This document shows positions 52,538 to 62,376 of a stretch of DNA of 64,000 bases, in pieces; positions within the stretch are counted from its first letter, which is position 1; each line of letters begins with the position of its first letter. Both the position numbers and the translations under genes were made by a program. Under the pieces are notes generated by a model, which had not been told where the DNA came from, did no database searches, and worked only from the letters and a program-made list of their open reading frames with translations. Origin of the DNA: Anodontia alba (Eukaryota > Mollusca > Bivalvia > Lucinida > Lucinidae); NCBI GenBank assembly GCA_964016985.1, contig OZ024837.1:36958591-37022590 (forward strand), read 5' to 3'.

Positions 52538-52740
52538 CCCTTCTCATGCCGAATAAATTAAGATGCCAAGCCAACTTCTAATTTCCAGCCAAAAGATTAC
52601 TTGATCCGGGTTTTTGATAGAATTCACATATTTAATGACAAACAGTGCAGATCCAGATCAGTTGGCTTCTTCAGAAGCCAACTGATCTGGATCTACACTG
52701 TTTGCAAAGACAGGGTATGTTGTGTTCAGCAAGAGAAGGG
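52538..52740 (+). mobile_element. PB-A MITE, complete
   Basis: TTAA at 52534-52537 and 52741-52744. CCCTTCTCATGCCGAATAAA at the left and TTCAGCAAGAGAAGGG at the right. Perfect core stem around TTGGCTTCTTCAGAAGCCAA. Confidence 0.88.
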
Positions 52741-52827
52741 TTAAAAGAATATTCCAAGTTTTGAGTACTAGCAATTTCAGATACCACATTTACCTTAAAT
52801 ATCTGAACAGACAATCAAATGGTATTA

Positions 52828-53668
52828 CGGTAGATTTCCTATTAGTTCGAACACTCTAATAATTCGAACACCCCTTATTGTTCTGAAAGCACCTCTCGAA
52901 AATTGCTCTATTAGTTCGAACAGTCCCTTAGTTTTTTAAAACTGATTTTTAAATATTTCAAACATGTGAAAATTTAATGTTAATTAATCCATTAATATAT
53001 TTAATAAATCGGTTCACCCACTCTCTTTCTTACGGTTCGTAAACTGTACATGTATATCGTTAAAATCTGCTACTAAGTCAGGGATTTTTTTTTACACAAA
53101 AAATGTCTCAGAAAATTCAGACCCGTCTTATAAACAAAGTCGGGCCATATCAGTATTTTTGGCAAAGTACAGTGGTGCCACATAGTCACGGAAAATGCCG
53201 ATCATCGAACCGGGAGAAAGCTAAAATGATGTTTACCTCAGAAACTTACCCCATTCCCTTGACAGAAATTACTAATACATACTAATAAAATCATAATAGA
53301 TTCCAAAATGCTATCGATCCCCGAAGATTCAACACTAAAACATAAATTTTATTGAAAAGATGTTTTTTCCTTACAATGTACACCAGAATTTCGTAAATAA
53401 TTAAACAGACTTTTTGGACTGGTCCATTAGGTAAAACTGGCAAGGAAATAAGACGAAAGAAAGCATTTAATATTTAGCACTCTGAGTAAAATTACAACAG
53501 TCAGCATTTAGGAAGGATCATGTCTCATTTAGAGGGTCCTTATCTGAGATTTTCCGAAATTTCAAATAGTTCGAACAGTGCTTTTTTTCTGAAACTGATT
53601 TTCTAATAATTCGAACATCGGGATCAATATTTATTTTTTACCTGTTCGAACTAATAGGAAATCTACCG
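52828..53668. mobile_element. TA-flanked TIR element, 841 b
   Basis: Perfect 26-base inverted ends beginning CGGTAGATTTCCTATTAG, with TA at 52826-52827 and 53669-53670. Subterminal copies of TAGTTCGAACA or TAATTCGAACA occur several times near both ends. An internal open frame of 60 codons (53103-53285) has no recognisable transposase motif. Probably a deleted Tc1/mariner-type element. Confidence 0.88.
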
Positions 53669-53749
53669 TAAATCCAGATCAAACTCCAAATTTGATTAGA
53701 GTCAACACTGTTTGCCATTCCTAAATAACATTCAAGACACCTTATCAAG

Positions 53750-56080
53750 ATTTAAATGGACATGTCACAACATTTTAGACACCTCATCAGGTAGACATCT
53801 GGGCTTGAAACAACATTTTAGACATTTTATCAGGTAGTCAACTGGGCTTGTCACAACATTTTAGACACTTTATCAGATAGTCAACTGGGCTTGTAACAAC
53901 ATTTTAGACATCTTATCAGGTAGTTAAAAAGACTTGTCACAACATTTTAGACAGGTAGTCAACTGAGCTTGTAAAGATGTTTTAGACACTTCATCAGGTA
54001 GTCAACTGGGCTTGTAACAACAGTTTAGACACTTCATCAGGTAGTCAACTGGGCTTGTAACACCTCATCAAGAAGTCAGCTGGGCTTGTCACAACATTTT
54101 TGACACCTCATTCAGTACTCAACAGGCTTGTCACAATATTTTTGATACCTCATCAGGGTGTCAAATGAGCTTGTAAAACATTTTAGACAGCTTATCAGGT
54201 AGTCAACTGGGCTTGTAACATCATTTTAGACACCTCATCAGGTAGTCAATTGGGCTTGTAACAACATTTTGAACACCTCATCAGCTAGTCAACTATGCTT
54301 GTCACAACATTTTAGACACCTCATCAGGTAGTCAGATGGGCTTGTAACAACATTTTGGACATCTTATCAGGTAGTCAAATGTGCTTGTCACAACATTTTA
54401 GACATCTTATCAGGTAGTCAAATTGGCTAGTCACATTTTAGACACCTCATCCAATGGTCAGATGGGCTTGTCCCATTTAAAACATCCAGTAGTCACATGA
54501 GCTTGTAGATATCTCATCAGGAAGTTAGCTGGAATTGTCACAGCATTTTAGAAATCTCATCGGGTAGTCAAATGAGCTTGTAACAACATTTTAGACACCT
54601 CATCAGATAGTCAACTGGGTTTGTCACAACATTTTTGACACATCAATAGGTAGTCAACTGGGCTTGTCACAACATTTTAGACATCTCATCAGGTAGTCAA
54701 GTGGGCTTGTAACAACATTTTGAACACCTCATCAGCTAGTCAGCTATCTTGTCACAACATTTAGACACCTCATCAGGTAGTCAGATGGGCTTGTAACAAC
54801 ATTTTGAACATCTTATCAGATAGTCAAATGTGCTTGTCACAACATTTTATACATCTCATTAGGAAGTCAGATGGGCTTGTTACAATATTTTAGACATCTT
54901 ATCAGGCAGTCAAATGGGCTAGTCACATTTTAGACACCTCATCCAATGGTCAAATGGGCTTGTCCCATTTAAAACAACTCATCCAGTAGTCACGTAAGCT
55001 TGTAGACATCTCATCAGGTAGTCAACTGGGCTTGTAACAAAATTTTAGACACCTCACTAGGTAGTCAACTGGGCTTGTAACAACATTTTAGACTCCTCAT
55101 CAGATAGTCAACTGGATTTGTAACAACATTCTAGACACCTTATCAGCTAGTCAACATGGCTTGTAACAATATTTTAAACATCTTATCAGACAGTCAAATG
55201 GGCTTGTTACACCATTTTAGACATCTCATCAGGAAGTCAATGTGGCTTGTAACAACATTTTAGACATTATATCTCAGGTGGTCAAATGGGCTTGTAACAA
55301 CAATTTAGACACCTCAACAGGTAGTCACTGTGCTTGTCACATTTTAGACACCTCATCAGGTAGTCAACTGGGCTTGTTACAACATTTTAGACATCTTATC
55401 AGGTTGTCAAATGGGTTTGTCACATTTCAGACACTTCATCTAGCAGTCAAATGGGCTTGTTACAACATTTTAGACACCTCATCAGGCAGTCAAATAAGCT
55501 TGTTACAACATTTTAGACACCTGATTAGGTAGTCAAAGGGGCTTGTCACATTTTATACACCTCATCCAGCAGTCAAATGGGCTTGTTACAACATTTTAGA
55601 CACCTCATCAGGCAGTCAAATAAGCTTGTTACAACATTTTAGACACCTGATTAGGTAGTCAAAGGGGCTTGTCACATTTTATACACCTCATCCAGCAGTC
55701 GAATGGGCTTGTTACAACATTTTTAGACACCTCATCAGGTAGTCAAATAAGCTTGTTACAACATTTTATACATCTCATCAGACAGTCAAAGGGGCTTGTC
55801 ACATTTTAGACACCTCATCCTGCAGTCAAATGGGCTTGTTGCAACATTTTAGGCACCTCATCAGGCAGACAAATGGGCTTTTTACAACATTTTAGACACC
55901 TCATCAGGTAGTCAATGGGCTTGTAACATTTTAAACATCTCATCATGTAGTAAAAGGGGCTTGTAACATTTTAGACACCTCATCCAGTAGTCAAATGGGC
56001 TTGTTAAAACATTTTTAGACACCTCATCAGGCATTCAAATCGGCTTGTTAAAACATTTTAGATGGTCAAATGGACGTTCA
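53750..56080. repeat. Minisatellite, about 42-43 b unit, 2.3 kb
   Basis: About 55 units: CATCAGGTAGTCAACTGGGC, TTGTAACAACATTTTAGACA, CCT. A block of about 450 bases is repeated (starting near 54280 and again near 54729), and a 121-base stretch is repeated almost exactly near 55443 and 55563, so the array grew by larger duplications. Confidence 0.95.
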
Positions 56081-56289
56081 AAATAAAACAAGCATGTTAG
56101 GGTGTTAAGAGATCCAAATATTTATGGTAAATATGGCATGGCAAATATTGTTACCACTAATTTTATTAATTACTATTTTCTATTCTTATTTCTCCATAAA
56201 AATACCTGTGGTACTCATTAGTATTTCTCCAGAAAGGGAAATGAAGTGAGTATCATATTTTATGGGGGATGAATACACTTGCAGGGGAG

Positions 56290-56524
56290 GCAACTCATTC
56301 AAAACTGTATTTTCTCCTCATCTGAAAAGGAGTCTACTCTAAAGGAAAGAATTTGGGAGCAAATTCTTTCCTTTTAGAGTAGACCTCTTTTCTGAAAGAT
56401 GAACAAGTTCTTTCCCTTTAGAGTAGACCCATTTTAGAGAGGGAATGGTGTGCAGGAAATCAAACAGGCATGCACAAAATTTGTCTCCCTTTTAAACAAT
56501 GGCAGAAAATCTGCCAGTGTATCC
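56290..56524 (+). repeat. R3 repeat, copy 2
   Basis: CTACTCTAAAGGAAAGAATT and its complement, then a second TTCTTTCCCTTTAGAGTAGA and the shared CTGCCAGTGTATCC end. Confidence 0.65.
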
Positions 56525-56699
56525 AGACCCCTTGAATAAAAAAAAACAACAAAAACTAATACTAATAATAAATATATACTCCACTGCATAGTCCACAACA
56601 TTCCAAATAAATAACACATTAGACAATAATCACATCTTCAATAAAAGGATTTCAGTCACTGCATGACATCCTGCCACATTGGGCAACAAGTATGTTACC

Positions 56700-57030
56700 T
56701 TTCTCCAGATATTAAGCAAAAGCTCAAATTTGACATCCACTTGAGAGCTCTAACCTTTTTGAAAACTAATGAAATATTGGTTGGTCTAATTTCAAACCCA
56801 CCCTAGATCTAGCCAGTATCAACTGGCATACAAAATTTGATAAAAATTCATTTGTTTTTTCTAAAGATATTCAACAAAACCTCAATTCTGATGTCAATCA
56901 AGGGTCATAACTCTGTTGAAAACCAATCAATTTGCCCCCTTTTCAATCCCAATTGACTTAGTCGATATCAAGTGTATATAAAATTTAATCAAAAAAGGTT
57001 CAAATATTCTCAAGATATTGAACAAAAAGA
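56700..57030. repeat. Two-unit repeat, about 165 b, retroposon-like
   Basis: CAGATATTAAGCAAAAGCTC matches AAGATATTCAACAAAACCTC; AACCAATCAATTTGCCCCC and AAAATTTGATAAAAATTCAT also recur in diverged form. Confidence 0.6.
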
Positions 57031-57195
57031 AGCAGTCATATGTGTGAAATTCAGGATTCCATTTTATAGAATACTTCTTTTCTTTAATGTGTTCCACAGC
57101 ACTGACAAAATATACACAAGAAAATGCACACAGAAAATAGCAAAATCTCAACTTTACTTAATATGCCAATTCTTCAAGAAAATTATTCAGCATCT

Positions 57196-57310
57196 TAACC
57201 CTTCTCTTGCTGAGCACGACATGCCCTGTGTTAGCAAACAGTGTAGATCCAGATCAGTTGGCTTCTGAAAAAGCCAACTGATCTGGATCTGCACTGTTTG
57301 TCAATTTCTT
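57196..57310 (+). repeat. PB-A deletion derivative
   Basis: CTTAACCCTTCTCTTGCTGA, CACGACATGCCCTGTG, then a perfect core stem ending CTGCACTGTTTGTCAA. The outer right part is missing. Confidence 0.65.
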
Positions 57311-57319
57311 ATATAAGAT

Positions 57320-57850
57320 GGTTTAAAGGTGGACCCAAAAAGCATGGTACCCAAACAAAAATGTATAGATTATATTGAAAAATGGCTTTTTACAGTCATT
57401 TTTCAATATGATCTATACATTTTTTGTTGGTCACATTACGAAAACATGCCTATATATAGAAAATTTTGCCTCAAATATATAGAAAATTTTGCCTCCAAAT
57501 ATTGAAAATTTTCAGATAAAAAACTCTGATATTTTTCATATTTCTACTCAAAACATAGATTGTGGGAACTTGTTAGAACCACCTTGGTGAGATGGTTCTA
57601 ATGAGTACCAATAATCTATTTTTTAGCAGAAATAAGAAAAATAATTTATACCCCTGTAAACCCTAGTTTTACTAGATAAAAAGTGGGGTTTAAGGGGGTC
57701 AAAATTATAAAGGCATGTTTTCGTGATGTTTTTCAATATAATCTATACATATTTTTGTTTTTGTTTTTTTTTGGCTACAACATGGTTGTTTAGCTAACAA
57801 TGCTTTTTGATACTAGCAACTGTATTATAAAGAAGTTGAGGTGTATACAT
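57320..57850 (+). repeat. M5 repeat interrupted by M1
   Basis: CCAAACAAAAATGTATAGAT and the stem on the left; TTTTTCAATATAATCTATAC and GGCTACAACATGGTTGTTTA on the right. Confidence 0.68.
57434..57728 (+). mobile_element. M1 MITE nested in M5
   Basis: CATTACGAAAACATGCCTAT to GGCATGTTTTCGTGATG. A short internal duplication (AGAAAATTTTGCCTC twice) lies near the left end. Confidence 0.82.
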
Positions 57851-58086
57851 TACAGAAAAACTACTGAGTGTGCCTTTCAATTGACCTCTTAACACAGCCA
57901 GCAGCACAGATCAAGGTCGGCCAAGTCCAGCCAGGTTTACCAGACTCACCCTAACATTTAGAAAGACACATCTGCAGTCTGATCAGTGTCTACACTATGT
58001 GCCGTTTTACCAATACTTTGTCTTATATTATCTAGTAATCAGTTGTACTTGTTCAAATTTTGCAATCAAGTATGGCAAGAAGTCAA

Positions 58087-58292
58087 CCCTTGTCATGCTG
58101 AATAAATTGCGATGCCACCCCCACTTCTAATTTTCAGCCAATCAGATATCTTCATCCAGATTGTTGATAAAAATTCACATACTGATTGCTAAACAGTGCA
58201 GATCCAGATCAGTTGGCTTCTTCAGAAGCCAACTGATCTGGATCTACACTGTTTGCAAAGGATGGGTATATTCTGGTTCAGCAGGACTTGGG
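58087..58292 (+). mobile_element. PB-A MITE
   Basis: CCCTTGTCATGCTGAATAAA at the left, a perfect core, and TTCAGCAGGACTTGGG before TTAA (58293-58296). The left TTAA has become TCAA. Confidence 0.84.
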
Positions 58293-58465
58293 TTAATATA
58301 ATTTAGACATTAAACACTTCTGTGAACATATAGCACAGGCAATGATCAGACCGTGTTCAGATGTGCAAAACCATCTAGGTTGGCACTGGTCACATGTTCA
58401 TAAGGTGGAAGCTAACTTGGAAAAGCTCAAGAATTGCTTGCACCTTTTTTTCCAGAAAGGTAAGC

Positions 58466-58510
58466 TTAACCGTTAAAGTGCTCAATCACAACTGCAGCAG
58501 TCCACATTTT

Positions 58511-58544
<34 letters not shown>

Positions 58545-58674
58545 CAAAGAAAATAAGACTAGCAGAAGAGTCACATTAAATGCCATGTCTATTTTCTCTG
58601 AAAATACAATAACTAAAACAACAAAAAAATCAAAATGTCATCTGCTTAAATTGTGCTTGGCACTTTAAGGATCA
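58466..58674 (+). repeat. PB-E-like MITE, diverged
   Basis: TTAACCGTTAAAGTGCTCAA, TCACAACTGCAGCAGTCC, a T run of about 28, then AAAATGTCATCTGCTTAAAT and TTGGCACTTTAAGG. Confidence 0.6.
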
Positions 58675-58775
58675 AATAAAGCTACAGATATTGGCAAACT
58701 TTAAAAAGTGGACTGGCTGGCCTCTAAATCCAGTCCATAGATATAAGCTCACAAAAGTATCCACACTGAGTTTAC

Positions 58776-58808
58776 CTGTCTTCAAATTCCTCTTGCTCAG
58801 AAATTTCA
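58776..58808 (-). CDS. Gene B micro-exon (33 b)
   Basis: A 33-base exon, phase 2 to 2, with acceptor TTTATTTTGTAG and donor GACAG|GTAAAC. It encodes EISEQEEFED between two split Ser/Arg codons. It is very acidic. The call rests on clean splice sites and exact phase agreement with both neighbours; the small size keeps confidence moderate. It is a natural cassette exon because skipping it keeps the frame. Confidence 0.66.
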
Positions 58809-59399
58809 CTACAAAATAAAGGTCTCATGTGACACACTTTTGTTTTATATGCAAAGATCATTAATTTTAACATAGTGGAATAGTTCAATGAAAAACAATT
58901 AATTTATGGGGAGTCAACTGACAAACCAGGCCAAAGAAATGAGAGACATATGCAAAGGTAACGAACAAATGTTTTTTTTGTTTGTTTTTTTTGTTGTTTT
59001 TTTTAAGTTTTGTTGTTTTCATTATAGACCAACCAAACTGACTAGTCGCTTTGACCTTTGTATTTACTATTTATTAGGATTTGTCCACTATGCAATTTAG
59101 GCATGACAGTAAAAATACCTGCACTCCATGTGAAGCAATTTTTGCTCATCCTTCTACAGGTAATATCTGTTTATATAGTAAAGGTATACTTATGCATATT
59201 ACAATCAAAAAGTCAAAGTGACAGGTTAATTTGGTCAGCCTTTAACAAAAACATCTTCCCTGCAACCAATATGGCGGTCAGGTTGTTGTTTTGCACTGTA
59301 GGAACCAGACTACAATCGAGATCACACTGCTTTGGTACCCTGAAAAATATTCCTATCTAAAAATAGAATGTACTGATAAGATGGTGTATACAGTGTAAG

Positions 59400-59400
<1 letters not shown>

Positions 59401-59430
<30 letters not shown>
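59401..59430 (+). repeat. Poly-A tract
   Basis: About 30 A residues with no identifiable retroposon body to the left. Confidence 0.9.
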
Positions 59431-59434
<4 letters not shown>

Positions 59435-59450
59435 CATTGTTCCTTTATTT

Positions 59451-59610
59451 CAGGCAAGAGGAGGTTCCTGTAGAAGAATTCCATTATTATAACTATTTTT
59501 ACAGAAATTTCTGTGGATATTGCAAACACTGTAAATCCTGATCAGAGGCCACATTCTGCAGCATCTGATCTTGATCTGCACTGTTTGCCAATTACCCTTT
59601 TGGGGTTCTC
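59451..59610 (+). repeat. PB-D MITE, partial
   Basis: TTTATTTCAGGCAAGAGGAG, the core with CACATTCTGCAGCATCTGAT, then GCCAATTACCCTTTTGGGG. Confidence 0.5.
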
Positions 59611-60015
59611 AAGATTAATATGGGTAAGGCCTACAGTGGAAACAACAAGATCAGAAATGAACCAGGACAAGCGTTTCTTACAAGATTGCAAGTGCACCCA
59701 GCAAAGAGATCAGCCTGCACATCCACAGACTGATCAGTCTTCACAGGGCACTCTGTGGGTAGCCAAAATTTCAAAAAATCTTCAGGTGATCAGCCTGCCC
59801 AGATGTACAGAACCTGTCAGGCTGATGTTAACCTTCAATGGACCCATAATTATGCAATTTTGTAAAAAAGAAAAAAATACTGTGTCCCGGCTCAAATTAT
59901 TTAAACACCCTCAACCAACCACTGCACTCGGACACAACCAAAAATTCTATTAACCAACGTGATAACAAATAAAATTCAACAAAAAGCACATAACATTGAT
60001 AACAGTAACAAAACT

Positions 60016-60236
60016 ACTTGAAAATGTCCTAAAATTTCGAACACTTTATTCCATACTATTTTGGCCTCAATTCTGCTTTTTATGCAGCTGCTTCTTAAAA
60101 TACTTAGTGGAATGGCAAACAGTGAAGACCCTATTCAGACTGTTCCTTTAGGAGCAGTCTGATCTGGGACTCCACTTTTTCATATGTCATTTTGTCAGAC
60201 ACTTTGGTGTTCAAAATTTTAGGACTTTTACCATAT
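60016..60236 (+). mobile_element. Family H MITE, uninterrupted reference copy
   Basis: AATGTCCTAAAATTTCGAAC at the left, GCAGCTGCTTCTTAAAATAC with the single TTAA, the core, and AATTTTAGGACTTTTACC at the right. It serves as the empty site for the insertions at 11081 and 34300. Confidence 0.8.
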
Positions 60237-60249
60237 GTAGTTTTCACAC

Positions 60250-60420
60250 CTGCTTATTTACGGTGCACACCAAAAATGTTGTATCCAAACAAAAATGTAT
60301 AGATGATACGGAAAAATGTCCATAAATGGTCATTTTTCTAATTAATCTATATATTTTTGTATGGTAATTTTATTACATAATGAGTGATATGACATATTGT
60401 TGTATCCAAACAATACTGTA
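60250..60420 (+). repeat. M5 repeat
   Basis: GTTGTATCCAAACAAAAATG, AAAAATGTCCATAAATGGTC and complement, TAATCTATATATTTTTGTAT. Confidence 0.6.
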
Positions 60421-60567
60421 TACAATATATACAATGTAATATAATGCACATAATGTATACAAATTATTGAGTAATAAAACTGATTTGCTGCTTAATTTGC
60501 TGACTTTACATATAATGGAGACAAGGCCAAATACATGACACAAAATACATAGAACAAACTAAGCTTA

Positions 60568-60620
60568 CAACATATTCTAGTCCTTTGTGTAAGCTCAGGT
60601 TTTTCACTGTCACAGATTTG
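60568..60620 (-). pseudogene. Dead duplicate of gene B exon 3' half
   Basis: This intronic segment aligns with the 3' part of the exon at 60669-60746 and its donor region. On the minus strand it would read ICDSEKPELTQR, against SCDSEKHELTQR in the exon. The donor position is AAAG|GACTAG rather than AAAG|GTACTA, so the 5' splice site is lost. Flanking intron sequence (AAGCTTACAACAT) is duplicated with it, giving a tandem unit of about 83 bases. Confidence 0.65.
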
Positions 60621-60668
60621 ACACATAAGTACATGGGACAAAAAAAGCTTACAACATGATTATAGTAC

Positions 60669-60746
60669 CTTTGGGTAAGCTCATGTTTCTCACTATCACA
60701 GCTTTTTTTACCAGATGGAGCCCTAGAACCAATCACTGGTGGCTCA
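60669..60746 (-). CDS. Gene B exon (78 b)
   Basis: A 78-base exon, phase 2 to 2, with acceptor TATTTCTACAG and donor CAAAG|GTACTA. It encodes EPPVIGSRAPSGKKSCDSEK then HELTQR, charged and probably disordered. A diverged copy of its 3' half lies about 83 bases further along the transcript (60568-60620) with the donor GT mutated to GA, so only this copy should splice. Confidence 0.76.
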
Positions 60747-61379
60747 CTGTAGAAATACCAACATACAAACCATGAAAATACAGACTAGACTGTATGCAAA
60801 CAACTTTCTTGTCAAGGTTTTCAATATCTGCCTACAGTCTGATTCAGAGCCACTGTTTACACAAACTATAGGCACTGCAGCTATGTTTCAAAAATAATTG
60901 TTTTCTATATTTTTTTTTCTATATTATTATATAAATCAACTATTTGCAATTAATTGGATAGTTCACTTGTGATGTCATCAGCGGTAGGCTTATGTGACAT
61001 CATTAAAAAACAAAATGGCATCCAGCAACACTGAAAATGGCATTCAAAAAATAATTTCTATACTTTCAGAATTTTGACTGATTGTGTTGGGGTTTAATGA
61101 CAGGTCAACCCTTGTTGGTCATTTTGTGTCATCTCACTGAGAAAGAGAGAAGAGACAGTAGATTTTCAGGAAGTTTGCATAATAGAGGTAATTTCAAAAT
61201 ATTATTTTTTTTTTTCTTTTACGAGTGGTAAATTTGTTATTGAGAACCACCTACTTTTCGTGCATGAAGCTGAAATACATTTTCACAAAAATGGTGAATT
61301 AGACTATAATATAGGACTGTTGATATACAAAAGATCCTCTTTATAACATCAATTTTTATAGCATAGTTTTAGATATAAC

Positions 61380-61600
61380 ACAGTTTTAAGATGCACACCA
61401 AAAATAGATAATATAGAAAAATGATCAGTTATGACCATCTATATAATCTTATACATGGAATTTCTTTACATAATGAGCCATTGTATCCAAACAAAAATGA
61501 ATAGATTATATAGAAACCATAAATGGTCATTTTTCTATATACTCTATACATTTTTGTATGGTATTTTTTACATAAACCATGCTATTGTGGACTGTGTTAT
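61380..61600 (+). repeat. M5 repeat, two half copies
   Basis: AAAAATGATCAGTTATGACC, then ATTGTATCCAAACAAAAATG and AAACCATAAATGGTCATTTT. Confidence 0.58.
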
Positions 61601-62015
61601 AAAAAAGTCCCTGTCTACTGAAAATTAGAGGTCAAAACATATTCAGAATAATTCTTTGTCTAGTCCCAATGAGACAGCCATGTAAATGGTAACAATCAGC
61701 TTAAATACCACTAATAAACTAGTATTTAATATACATCTGCATGCTTAATGCAAAGACTATACTACCATATTTCCTCTAAGTATTGGGATAGATAGGCCTA
61801 AGCAAACAGTGTAGACCCAGATCAAATGCCAGTGATCAGTCTATATTATTGCACAAAAAAAGCAGTGTCGCACGTTATTAACAGCCGTGCATTAACCGGT
61901 GAAAAGCTGTGTATTAACAAGGCAATTCACATGCTGTTAATGCACAGCTATGCAACTTTCAAAATGTTCGTACTGGGGCCACAGATTTCTCTTGTTATAT
62001 TATCATTATTCCTAC

Positions 62016-62105
62016 CTTGCACTAGCTCTAGAAGCTCTGCTGCCGGCACTACGTTGGGATGTCATGCTCTGCTCATCATCTGCAAGTTTACGACCAGCCG
62101 TTGAT
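62016..62105 (-). CDS. Gene B exon (90 b), Ser/Arg-rich
   Basis: A 90-base exon, phase 2 in and 2 out, with acceptor TACCTTGTAG and donor GCAAG|GTAGGA. It encodes STAGRKLADDEQSMTSQRSA then GSRASRASAR. The Ser/Arg/Ala-rich, low-complexity sequence is typical of a disordered linker. Gene B as assembled (nine exons, 452 codons in the window) is rich in Ser, Asp, Glu and Lys, has no membrane segment, and resembles nothing I can name. Its start lies to the right of the window. Confidence 0.82.
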
Positions 62106-62116
62106 CTACAAGGTAC

Positions 62117-62318
62117 AGCAGATGGAAGTTACCGTTTGGCACTCTGGGTAAAATTTTTAGCAGACTACATACTGAAATATTGTTTTTATTTTCCCCAGAA
62201 AACAGGATTTGACATTTTGTGCAATGCATGAAATGTCAAATCACGTTTTCTGGGAAAAATAAGAAAAAATATCAATTCCTTATCTGCTAGCTGAAATGGC
62301 CCAGAGAGTGTAAAGTTA
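62117..62318 (+). mobile_element. PB-C MITE
   Basis: GGCACTCTGGGTAAAATTTT, a core shortened to GACATTTTGTGCAATGCATG, then GCCCAGAGAGTGTAAAG before TTAA. Confidence 0.7.
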
Positions 62319-62376
62319 ATATAGGAATGAATGAATTTCTTGTGAACTGGCAAATTCTTCACAACTGTTTAACATA

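Noticed and set aside
53103..53285. 60-codon frame as a transposase
   Set aside because: No DDE/D-type or helix-turn-helix pattern visible, and much too short.
59513..59953. 146-codon open frame
   Set aside because: Crosses a PB-D hairpin core and an R1-type repeat; no exon borders and no family resemblance.
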